Under the pieces are notes generated by a model, which had not been told where the DNA came from, made no database searches, and saw only the letters and a program-made list of their open reading frames with translations. Shown piece after piece: positions 54,605 to 63,191 of a stretch of DNA of 64,000 nucleotides. The position numbers were made by a program, and so were the translations under genes. How positions within the stretch are numbered: position 1 is the stretch's first letter; each line of letters starts with the position of its first letter. This stretch comes from Flavobacterium tegetincola DSM 22377 (GTDB lineage Bacteria > Bacteroidota > Bacteroidia > Flavobacteriales > Flavobacteriaceae): assembly GCF_000425485.1 (NCBI RefSeq), contig NZ_KE384383.1, positions 327,981 to 391,980 of the forward strand. The letters run 5' to 3'.

Positions 54605-57600
54605 CTAGACACTCAAGATTCGCTTTATAGTATCCTGCATTGCAATTCTAAACGAATCATCTTGAGTCACTTTTTTGTATAAATCCAGTTCAGATTTACG
54701 CTGTTGTGCCATCACATCGTCAAATATTTTCTTGAATGCAATTTCTCTATTTTGAGCATCTGCATTTTCCGAATATTTATTAAGATAATCAGGATGCGCT
54801 TGAATATTTTTGGCAAGCGTTACAAATTTTATGCGTTGGTCTTCCGGTGTAGCGTCCCAACCTTGATACCAACGCTCATTAAAGCTATTGATAATTAAAT
54901 CTAAGGGATCTTCTTCTTTTTCGCCACCATGAGCTCCTCTTGGATTTGGATTTTGCGGATCCAATTCGCTTTCAGCGTCATCTAAACCAATGCCTGCATT
55001 TAGCTTTACACGTTCTAAACCATAAGTGGATAAGTCAACCGAGTTCAATAATTCGTCCAATGCATCCGAACTTGGGTCGATAATAATCAATTTTGGAATT
55101 AGAAATTTTAAGAACCAAAATAGCTTTTCCCAATTCACTACTTCGTAAGGTAAAATTGAAGCCATTTGCCCGTAAATTTTCACGAACTGCTTTGCTTTTA
55201 TTTTAAAATCCGCTTTTTCGCTGTCTTCTAATTGCAGTTGGATATTGAACCGGTCTGCGGCAAGGTCGATAATTGGACTTAATAATTGAGCATCCACCCT
55301 TTTGAAAAACTTTTCGACAAAATCTTCTACTTCTGACCATTCGTAAATTCCAGTACCGTCTAAAATCGCTTTGATTTCATGCAATACATTTACGTCAGTG
55401 GCCTTATTTAAAGAAGTAGCCGTGTAGAAAGGGTCGAAAGCCTCCTGTATTTCTTCTGTTGAATTAAAGAAATCCAACACAAATAAATCTTCTGTTTTCT
55501 TACCTAATTTATTCGCGGCACGATTCAATCTGGATAGAGCCTGAACCGCCATAACACCTTGAAGTTTTTTATCTACATACATTGCAGTCAACTTGGGTTG
55601 GTCAAAACCAGTCAGGTATTTATTAGCAACAACTAAAATTTTGTAGTCGTCTGAATCAAATTTATCTCTAGTATCTTTTTCTGCAAAACCGTTTATACTG
55701 TCCTCGCTGTATTCAATTCCGTCTACCGTTTTCTTGCCTGAAAAAGCAATTACCACTTTAAACGGTTGTCCTTTTTCTTTTAAAATAGTTTGAATGGCAA
55801 AGTAATACCGAATCGCCGATTCAATACTTTGCGTGGCCACCATCGCTTTTGCTTTCCCTTTTAGCTTTTTAGTATTCACAATTTTTGAAATGAAATGATC
55901 GAGAATAATATCTGCTTTTATAGCAATCGTTTGCTTGTGTTGTTCAACAAAAGCTCTTAACTTTTTCTGTGCTTTATTAGTGTCAAACAACGGATTGTCT
56001 TCAATTGATTTTTCAATTTCGTAATAACTTTTATACGTAGTATAATTGGCTAAAACATCTAAAATAAAACCTTCTTCAATCGCTTGTTTCATTGAATACA
56101 AATGAAACGGTTTGAATTTTCCATCTTCTTGTAATTCACCAAATTTCTCCAATGTGTTTGCTTTTGGCGTAGCAGTAAAAGCAAGATAAGATGCATTTTT
56201 ACTCATTTTGCGGGAACGCATGATTTCAAGAATTTTGTCTTGTGCGTCTTCCTCGTCTTCTTCTGAAAGACCGCTTCCCATTGCTTGGTTCATTTTATCT
56301 GCTGTAGCGCCACTTTGACTGCTGTGTGCTTCATCAATTATTACCGCAAAACGTTTGCCGCTTAAATCAGCGATTCCATCTACGATAAACGGAAACTTCT
56401 GAATAGTAGTTATAATGATTCGCTTTCCACTTTCTAAACTTTCTTTTAATTCCTTTGATGAATATGCTGGGGCAACGATGTTTTTTACTTCAGAAAATTC
56501 CTTGATATTCTCTCTTAACTGTTTGTCTAACAATCTGCGGTCGGTTACTACGATAACTGAATCGAATAACGGATTGTCCAACCCTTTACTTCCAGGCGTC
56601 GTTTCGCTTTCAGGATAGGTCTCTATTAACTGATAAGCAGCCCAAGTAATAGAATTTGATTTACCCGAACCGGCTGAATGTTGTATTAAATACGTTTGAC
56701 CCACACCATTTTTACTTGCATCGGCAATTAGTTTCCGAACCACATTCATTTGATGGTATCTTGGAAAAAACAAGGTCTTTTTACTTAAAGCATCGGATTC
56801 CTTTCCGTCAAAGCGAACAAAATGTTGCAAAATATTACCTACACTTTCACGAGTCATAACTTCATCCCACAAATAGGAAGTTTTATGACCAAACGGATTG
56901 GGAGGATTACCTTTACCGAAATTATGTCCTAAATTAAAAGGTAGAAAAAAAGTATTCGCACCATCTAGTTTAGTAGTCATATACACTTCGTCCGTATCTA
57001 CAGCAAAATGCACTACACATCGACCAAAATTTAATAAGGGTTGACTTATATCTCTTTTATGTTTGTACTGATTTTGTCCGTGAATTTTTGCATTTTGTCC
57101 AGTCCAGTGGTTTTTCAGTTCCATAGAGGAGAATGGAAGTCCATTGATAAAAATGACCATATCAATTTCTTCTCTCGGATTGGTAATTGAATACCGCACC
57201 TGACGCGTGACGCTAAATTCGTTTTTATTAAAATTTTCTTTTATAGATGGACTGCTACTTGCTAATGGCAAAACGTAAAACAAAGTAAAATGTGCATCAT
57301 CAACATCTAGACCTTTTCGAAACAACCGCAAGATGCCGTACTTTTTTATCATACGGTCTAAACGCTCTAGAATTTTAAGTTTCCAATCGTTTTGTTTTTG
57401 CAGTTTGGCTAATTCTTCCGATTGTGTAGTTTCCAAAAAGTGCCAAAACCGAACTTCATCAATCGCATATTTTGCATTGAAATCATTTGCATAACCAATG
57501 AAGTAGCCATTACCCGAACGGTACAATTCCTTACGGTCTTGAATATCTCCTTCTTGTTTGAGCTCTTCTAAACAAAAACCGGTTAGTTTTTTTTCTATGG

Positions 57601-57637
57601 ATGCTTCGAGGGCTTGTTCGTTGGTTTGGCTATTCAT
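54605..57637 (-). CDS. hsdR: Type I restriction enzyme subunit R
   Basis: HsdR is the ATP-driven translocase and nuclease of a type I restriction-modification complex. The 1010-residue product has the nuclease core EEIDMVIFI...MELKN (Asp159, Glu173, Lys175). It has Walker A IQHSAGSGKSN (about residue 320), the helicase motif II IIDEAHSSQSG, motif III AFTATPK and motif VI region QALSRLNRAANK. Its start overlaps the stop of the DUF4062/RecG-like gene by 4 bp, so it is translationally coupled to it and is the last gene of the RM unit. Confidence 0.94.
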   Translation of the reverse strand: MNSQTNEQALEASIEKKLTGFCLEELKQEGDIQDRKELYRSGNGYFIGYANDFNAKYAIDEVRFWHFLETTQSEELAKLQKQNDWKLKILERLDRMIKKYGILRLFRKGLDVDDAHFTLFYVLPLASSSPSIKENFNKNEFSVTRQVRYSITNPREEIDMVIFINGLPFSSMELKNHWTGQNAKIHGQNQYKHKRDISQPLLNFGRCVVHFAVDTDEVYMTTKLDGANTFFLPFNLGHNFGKGNPPNPFGHKTSYLWDEVMTRESVGNILQHFVRFDGKESDALSKKTLFFPRYHQMNVVRKLIADASKNGVGQTYLIQHSAGSGKSNSITWAAYQLIETYPESETTPGSKGLDNPLFDSVIVVTDRRLLDKQLRENIKEFSEVKNIVAPAYSSKELKESLESGKRIIITTIQKFPFIVDGIADLSGKRFAVIIDEAHSSQSGATADKMNQAMGSGLSEEDEEDAQDKILEIMRSRKMSKNASYLAFTATPKANTLEKFGELQEDGKFKPFHLYSMKQAIEEGFILDVLANYTTYKSYYEIEKSIEDNPLFDTNKAQKKLRAFVEQHKQTIAIKADIILDHFISKIVNTKKLKGKAKAMVATQSIESAIRYYFAIQTILKEKGQPFKVVIAFSGKKTVDGIEYSEDSINGFAEKDTRDKFDSDDYKILVVANKYLTGFDQPKLTAMYVDKKLQGVMAVQALSRLNRAANKLGKKTEDLFVLDFFNSTEEIQEAFDPFYTATSLNKATDVNVLHEIKAILDGTGIYEWSEVEDFVEKFFKRVDAQLLSPIIDLAADRFNIQLQLEDSEKADFKIKAKQFVKIYGQMASILPYEVVNWEKLFWFLKFLIPKLIIIDPSSDALDELLNSVDLSTYGLERVKLNAGIGLDDAESELDPQNPNPRGAHGGEKEEDPLDLIINSFNERWYQGWDATPEDQRIKFVTLAKNIQAHPDYLNKYSENADAQNREIAFKKIFDDVMAQQRKSELDLYKKVTQDDSFRIAMQDTIKRILSV

Positions 57638-59163
57638 CTTGTTGTAATTTGGTTTTTTAATAGATTTCCCTTTTCTGTCAATCGGTATTTTTGGTTTGTG
57701 CTATTTGGTTTATTGGGCAGCGTCATTGTTAGAAATCCTTCTTCCATTGCTGGGTTTAAATAATTATCTCTAAAATTAGGAATGTGCTTAAGCTGCAAGA
57801 TTTCCATTAATTCTTGACGAGAATAGTCTTGATCGGTTATCAAAATTAATCGTTTTGTTAATTCATTGACATGGTCGGTAACTTGGTCGGTGACTTGATC
57901 GGTAACTTGGTCGGTAGCTTGTCCAGTAATACCCTTTTTTGCAGATTTAAGAATAGCTTCAGGACGCCAAATCGTAATTTTAAATCCTTCTCGCAAATCA
58001 AATACAGGTTCTACTAAACCGGCTTCCTTGCACAAACGTAAAATTTCTCCCGTTCCTGTTCCAAAACGTTCGATGTAGCCTGCTTGATAAAGTGCTTCTG
58101 CTAAATGTGGGTTTTTAGGATAAGAAGCATGGTCATTTCTTAAGTTAAACAAAGTCAGTTCTGGTGGAAGTCCGCCGGGATTACTAATTTCAACTCTATC
58201 CGAAAAAAGCATTAATTGCACACTTCCTTTACTTTGGTAATCTCTATGAGCGACAGCGTTCACAATAGCTTCTGCAACAACAGCTCTTGGAATTTCATAT
58301 TGTAAAGGTGCCTGGTTACTTTCTGAACGCATTCCTACCGAAAGTGCAATCTTCGATAAAATAAAATCAATGGCTTCATCTACTTGTGTAAAAACATCTC
58401 CTTTAATTACCCGAAGATCTGGAATGGGTTTAGCGACATGCAAGCCATGAAAATGAGCACACTTTACAACTGCTGTAGGGAAATAATGTTGTGGATTAGT
58501 GCCAAAAGCCAGTAAAGCAGAGTTGGTGATTTTGTGTTGCGAAAGAAAATTCAAATGCGAAAGTACCTTTGGCAAGGCTGTTCCTTCACGTAACGGGAAA
58601 CCTCTTTTGTAGCGTGCTAGACTAATGAAGTTATTTACTTTATCTGCATCAATATCTTCTAACGATGCTGCGGAATTTACCTCCGAATCAAAATCTATAC
58701 TGCGCAAAATTCTTTTCTGTTGCAAAATAACTACTAACGCTTTTGTGACTTCACTTACCAATTCGGCTGTACTTCCAAAACGCTTGTACGATAAATTGTT
58801 CTGAATTTTATGAAATAAGATTTCTTGTTTCGGATGGCGGTCGTTCTCACTTTCGTTTTTTATAAAAGCCAATGAAAATACTTTCTTCTCTTGTGCTAAA
58901 TCGTATTCCAACTCCGTAGGCGAAATTCCCGAAGAAGTTTCAAAACCATAGTCTTTTCCTATTAAAATCAGAAAAACATCGGCTTGTGCCACTTCTTTCA
59001 AATACACCGCACCTGCTTGAAGGCCATTCGCTGGCAATTTCTCAAACAAAATGGGTTCACAAAATAATTGCAAAACAGGATCCACGAGCAAAAGCCGATG
59101 TAACGCATCGCGCTCTTCGGCAAATTCTCTTTGAACACTGGAAAGAAATACTTTTTGTTTCAC
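57634..59163 (-). CDS. DUF4062 protein with RecG-C-like ATP-binding domain
   Basis: The 509-residue product starts with a DUF4062 domain (KVFLSSVQREFAEERDALHRL, VFLILIGKDYGFE; a TIR-like fold). Later it has a GHKL-like segment of the AlbA_2/RecG C-terminal type (VVAEAIVNAVAHRDYQSKG, FSDRVEISNPGGLP, ERFGTGTGEILRLC). A linker with the repeat TDQVTDQVTDQVTDHV is followed by a winged-helix C-terminus. Proteins of this group often travel with type I restriction genes, and their exact role is unknown. It lies between the sacsin-like gene (11 bp) and hsdR (4-bp overlap). Confidence 0.78.
   Translation of the reverse strand: MKQKVFLSSVQREFAEERDALHRLLLVDPVLQLFCEPILFEKLPANGLQAGAVYLKEVAQADVFLILIGKDYGFETSSGISPTELEYDLAQEKKVFSLAFIKNESENDRHPKQEILFHKIQNNLSYKRFGSTAELVSEVTKALVVILQQKRILRSIDFDSEVNSAASLEDIDADKVNNFISLARYKRGFPLREGTALPKVLSHLNFLSQHKITNSALLAFGTNPQHYFPTAVVKCAHFHGLHVAKPIPDLRVIKGDVFTQVDEAIDFILSKIALSVGMRSESNQAPLQYEIPRAVVAEAIVNAVAHRDYQSKGSVQLMLFSDRVEISNPGGLPPELTLFNLRNDHASYPKNPHLAEALYQAGYIERFGTGTGEILRLCKEAGLVEPVFDLREGFKITIWRPEAILKSAKKGITGQATDQVTDQVTDQVTDHVNELTKRLILITDQDYSRQELMEILQLKHIPNFRDNYLNPAMEEGFLTMTLPNKPNSTNQKYRLTEKGNLLKNQITTR
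57866..57925 (-). repeat. 12-bp tandem repeat coding for TDQV
   Basis: Within the DUF4062 gene a 12-bp unit (minus-strand frame Thr-Asp-Gln-Val) occurs in four or five imperfect copies. Slippage here would change the length of the linker before the C-terminal winged helix without shifting the frame. Confidence 0.75.
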
Positions 59164-59174
59164 TGATGTAATAC

Positions 59175-62100
59175 TTATATTTTTTGGAACTGATTTTTCA
59201 ATAAATTTATTAAGTAAATTTCAAAATCTCCGAAATTCATTCCTAATTCGGTAATAACAGATTGAGGAATTAGAGTTCTATATTCACCATCTAGATGAAT
59301 TTCGTTAATCTCATTTGTCTGCTTTAGAACGTCAATTAAATGTAGTACTTTAAAACCTATATCATTAACAAATTTTATATTTTCAGCTATTTTACTAACA
59401 TTTGAAACTTCAAATCTATCCTCATCATTATAATCAGTCATATCAACAGAACAAAGCGAATAAATTTCTTTTTGCTCATTTGCTCTTAATGTTTGATTCT
59501 TCGACATTCTAATTGAAGTTTTTTTATCCCATCTACTTTTGACCTCAATATAATACTTTATTTCACCCTTAATTTTAATTATAATATCTTGCCCATCTTG
59601 TTCTTCTTTGACTTCAGCAACAATGTCTTCGGGTTTAAAAATTTCAGTTAAATGAGTTCTTAAAATATCTTCTATATGAATGCCAATTTTACGCTTAAAT
59701 TGAAAATTAGCATTAGTCTGCTTTTCTTCTTCCAAAACATTAATAGCCTGGTTTAAAATAGCTTCAAAATTTGGATTATTAATTAGTTTACCTAGACTTT
59801 TAATCTTTTCATCGCCTAAAGTAACTATAGCAAAAATATCATCTTTTGTCTCGTCCTTCGAAACTACAGAAATCATTATTGCCGCTTTCTTATCATTTAA
59901 GAGCGGAAATAATAATTGGTACTCTTTCTCGGTTAGTTTTGGAATAATTTTGAGTATAACATCTTTATGTTGATGCTCATCTATATTATTTATATCATCT
60001 TTAAATAAATAATCCTCTATAATTGTGGTCAAGTATCGATTATTAATAAAGTGATCTTCTCCTATAAAAGAATTGAATTCCTTTAATGAAAGAATTTCGT
60101 TAATGTCTTCCTTTTTAACCTTTAAAAAAATATCTTTAATATTTTCATAAACCCCTAAATCTCTTTTTAGATTTTCTGACAAATGCAACTCGAAAATTTG
60201 ATTTGGATAAATCTTGCTTTCCTTATAAACTTCCTTGTAACTATCATCGTTCAGAATCAGTATTTTTGATAAAAAATCTAAATTATTTGAAGTCCAATCA
60301 TTATTATGCAGTGAGAGTGTATTAAAGTATATTTTAACTAATACTTTTCTAATTGATCGAATTTCAATTTTATCGCTTTCCTCGGAGCATGTGGGTATTA
60401 AATTTAAATTATCATCTAGGGAATAGTACTGACAGATTATTTTTACCAACTGTATTGGTTTATTATTTGTCTCTAAATTGTTAGTCAGTTTACAAAAGTC
60501 AAGAATAGCCTTAAAAAAGACAGCATTTACCTTTTTTCGTGAAATAATTAAATCGTTATGAAAATGTTCTGATTTAAGTGTGTCAGGATAGAATATTGCT
60601 TCATTTAATTCTTCGCTATCTAGGGAGTTTTTAACTTCATCTGAAAATTTTCTTTGATTAAAAGAATTTAATGGAAAATCAAACTTAAAATCTGAATGTA
60701 TAAGTTTACCTATTGATTCTGGGATCAGTACTTTACCAATATTAATCAACGTATCGTTTAGATTTTTGCCAATTAGAAAGTGTCCAAGTTTATCAAAATC
60801 ACCTTCAATGTTGGGTAATAATTTGTGTTCGTTGAAAACACTCGTTCGGTCTAATTCAATTAAATACTGATAATAGAATTTTAGAGTTTCTTTATCAAAA
60901 TCACCTAATTTACAACCGCTTATTTTAATTAGTAAATCCTCATGAGTAATGAAATTTATCGATTCATTCTTCCAATTTATTGCGTTACTACTCCACGCAA
61001 TCGCTTCCTCTTTTAATGGTATTATCTTATAAAACTTTGATATCAATTCATAAAAGTAACTAAATGTGTTTTCGTCACCTATTAAAAAATCTTCAGAAAA
61101 ATAATTAACTTCTTTAATACTTTTAAACCCCTCAAGAGTTTTAACAAATCGCAGACTTTCTAAATTATTATTCCATTTAAGTTGTAAATTGTCAAAATAT
61201 TCATTGAGGATTTTATTGTCTGATTTGTTTTTGAAGTTAACGTTAGTATACAGTAAAGGATTCTTAACATCGATTACATTGCTATTTAAAAAATTAAAAA
61301 TTATTTCAGTTGACTTTTCAATAATTACCCTATTTTTTTCTTCTTGATCTTTGACTTGATCTTTATCACTACTTAAATGAATTCCATCTCTCGGTTCTGT
61401 TGGTAGAAAATTTTTACAATTTATAACGAAATTTACACCAAATTTTTCACTCCCAATTAGTGGAAAATATAAAAATAAGCGCGAGATTCTTTCTCCAAAT
61501 TCAAATACTTCTCTCTCTTTATTAATTGGTAAAATAATTTCAATTTCATTTTCTTCATCAATAATGCTGTAAAGATGGACTTCCTCGTCATTAACTGATA
61601 TTATTGATTGAAATAGATTAATGCCTTTATCGTTTTCTACTTGCGCTTTTTTAATAAAAATATATTCTTTAACTGAATTATCCTTGTTAATGATTTTTAC
61701 TTTTTTCAATCTATCATTTATAGTAAATACTAAAGGTATATAATCATTTAAGTCACTAGATGATTTTTCAACATATTCAAATTCTTTAGTAGTTTCCGGT
61801 AAATATGAAAAAACAGTTTTTTGTTCACCAATTTCAACTGAATTTTGCTTTTTTAAAATTTCGTAAACTATTTTTTTTTGATTGGAGATATTATCACTTA
61901 ATAATTCCCAAGTTTTAGGAGTTCTGTCTACTTCAAAATCTATAATTGGAATATAATAATTACCCGCATCTAAAGTTCCATTAATAATAAACTTTCTTCC
62001 AAAGGAATGTGTTGTAAGAAACCCAGTGCCATATTTACCAACTTCCGGGATATCTTCCTGATCGCCATACTTACCGCTAACTTGTTTAATTAGCGAGATC

Positions 62101-62354
62101 AGTGACTTTGTGTTGAAAGGTTTTCCGTTATGTGTAAAAGATATTTTATCGTTTCTGTAATCGATTACTATTTCGCATTGTGTAGTTAAATCACAAGCAT
62201 TTTGAACAAGTTCCCAAATAGCTCTGTTAGATGAGTGGTCATTAAATTTTTCAAAATCACGCAACATTTTATCAGCATGTTGCTTTAAGTCTGAACGTTC
62301 ATCTTCTTTCCTAGTTTGCTCTATTATTATGTCTCTACTATCTAAATTATTCAT
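59175..62354 (-). CDS. Sacsin-type GHKL ATPase with C-terminal DUF3883-like nuclease domain
   Basis: The 1059-residue product opens with a Hsp90/sacsin-like ATPase: RAIWELVQNACD (Glu48, Asn52, Asp55), ISFTHNGKPF (75-77) and GKYGTGF (106-112). The middle 750 residues are unrecognised and helix-rich. The C-terminus has DGQDIIIKIKGEIKYYIEVK (Asp, then Glu-x-Lys), the pattern of PD-(D/E)XK or DUF3883 domains. It lies between HsdS and HsdR genes on the same strand. An ATPase-plus-nuclease layout in a restriction operon suggests a defence effector, which is an inference. Confidence 0.78.
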   Translation of the reverse strand: MNNLDSRDIIIEQTRKEDERSDLKQHADKMLRDFEKFNDHSSNRAIWELVQNACDLTTQCEIVIDYRNDKISFTHNGKPFNTKSLISLIKQVSGKYGDQEDIPEVGKYGTGFLTTHSFGRKFIINGTLDAGNYYIPIIDFEVDRTPKTWELLSDNISNQKKIVYEILKKQNSVEIGEQKTVFSYLPETTKEFEYVEKSSSDLNDYIPLVFTINDRLKKVKIINKDNSVKEYIFIKKAQVENDKGINLFQSIISVNDEEVHLYSIIDEENEIEIILPINKEREVFEFGERISRLFLYFPLIGSEKFGVNFVINCKNFLPTEPRDGIHLSSDKDQVKDQEEKNRVIIEKSTEIIFNFLNSNVIDVKNPLLYTNVNFKNKSDNKILNEYFDNLQLKWNNNLESLRFVKTLEGFKSIKEVNYFSEDFLIGDENTFSYFYELISKFYKIIPLKEEAIAWSSNAINWKNESINFITHEDLLIKISGCKLGDFDKETLKFYYQYLIELDRTSVFNEHKLLPNIEGDFDKLGHFLIGKNLNDTLINIGKVLIPESIGKLIHSDFKFDFPLNSFNQRKFSDEVKNSLDSEELNEAIFYPDTLKSEHFHNDLIISRKKVNAVFFKAILDFCKLTNNLETNNKPIQLVKIICQYYSLDDNLNLIPTCSEESDKIEIRSIRKVLVKIYFNTLSLHNNDWTSNNLDFLSKILILNDDSYKEVYKESKIYPNQIFELHLSENLKRDLGVYENIKDIFLKVKKEDINEILSLKEFNSFIGEDHFINNRYLTTIIEDYLFKDDINNIDEHQHKDVILKIIPKLTEKEYQLLFPLLNDKKAAIMISVVSKDETKDDIFAIVTLGDEKIKSLGKLINNPNFEAILNQAINVLEEEKQTNANFQFKRKIGIHIEDILRTHLTEIFKPEDIVAEVKEEQDGQDIIIKIKGEIKYYIEVKSRWDKKTSIRMSKNQTLRANEQKEIYSLCSVDMTDYNDEDRFEVSNVSKIAENIKFVNDIGFKVLHLIDVLKQTNEINEIHLDGEYRTLIPQSVITELGMNFGDFEIYLINLLKNQFQKI

Positions 62355-62588
62355 ATATGGTTTAAATTAATATTATATTTTCTTTCTTATTACCTTAATT
62401 TTTTCTCAAATAGAAAGCCATTCGTATTACTGTCTACGAATCACTCAAACTATATCAACTCTTGTTTACTTTTCAATCTTGTCTTTCTAAAAAATAATTT
62501 ACACTCATTTTAGACTTTATAAAATTTATATTTCTAATAATTTATTTCTAGTTTTTATTCTAAATATTTTCCATTCACAAAACAGACC
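62355..62588. other. AT-rich gap upstream of the sacsin-like gene
   Basis: This 234-bp gap lies between two minus-strand genes of the restriction unit. It is very AT-rich and may hold an internal promoter. I see no TAnnTTTG match, hairpin or small gene in it. Confidence 0.4.
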
Positions 62589-63176
62589 TTAAGCCATCCT
62601 TTTCTCTAAATCCTTTATAATATCTCTTCTTCCTAAAATGGTATTGTATTTTTCCACAACATCATCCATAGTTTCAAAGTCTTCTCCATGAATTAATACT
62701 GCCGAAGGATTACTTTTATCTTTAGCAAATGCACCGTTAAAATCCATTCCTTTAATACAAGGAACATATTCAGGAAAGAATTTTTCGTTTAAAGTATATG
62801 CAACCTCATGTAATTCTGCATAATAATCCATAACTTCTTCTTCATCTTTACCTTTTAAAAATGGTTCAATACCTTCTTCAATAAAACATTCATACAAATC
62901 GACCGATCCCTTTATTACCGCTGCACGAAAAAGATAGTTCTCTGGAAATTTTAATAATGCAGTATTCGGATTTGCATGTATCATAATTTGCATCAAACCT
63001 GCCATAGAATCTGCTTTGAAAGTAGTAAATTTTAGATAGATGTATTCAGCCAAGTCCCGACTAGCATCCTCTTCGGTAACATTTGTTAAGTGTTTTTTAA
63101 TTGCAGTTGTGATTCCTGCTTGATCCCCAAATTCAAAGCAAGTGTCTAAATCTTTAAAAAATGTCTTTTTGTTCAT
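62589..63176 (-). CDS. Unrecognised 195-residue protein of the restriction unit
   Basis: The product is acidic and mostly helical (KDLDTCFEFGDQAGITTAIK, AVIKGSVDLYECFIEEGIEP) and ends with a basic KDLEKRMA. It has no signal peptide, membrane helix or known catalytic motif that I can see. The short helical pairs recall ankyrin-type or HEAT-like repeats only weakly. It starts 15 bp after the HsdS stop, so it is co-transcribed with the specificity subunit. Its function cannot be assigned. Confidence 0.75.
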   Translation of the reverse strand: MNKKTFFKDLDTCFEFGDQAGITTAIKKHLTNVTEEDASRDLAEYIYLKFTTFKADSMAGLMQIMIHANPNTALLKFPENYLFRAAVIKGSVDLYECFIEEGIEPFLKGKDEEEVMDYYAELHEVAYTLNEKFFPEYVPCIKGMDFNGAFAKDKSNPSAVLIHGEDFETMDDVVEKYNTILGRRDIIKDLEKRMA

Positions 63177-63191
63177 TTCTTTATTTTTTAA

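Noticed and set aside
57866..57925. TDQV-coding repeat as CRISPR
   Set aside because: The repeats are 12 bp, contiguous, without spacers, and in frame within a clear gene.
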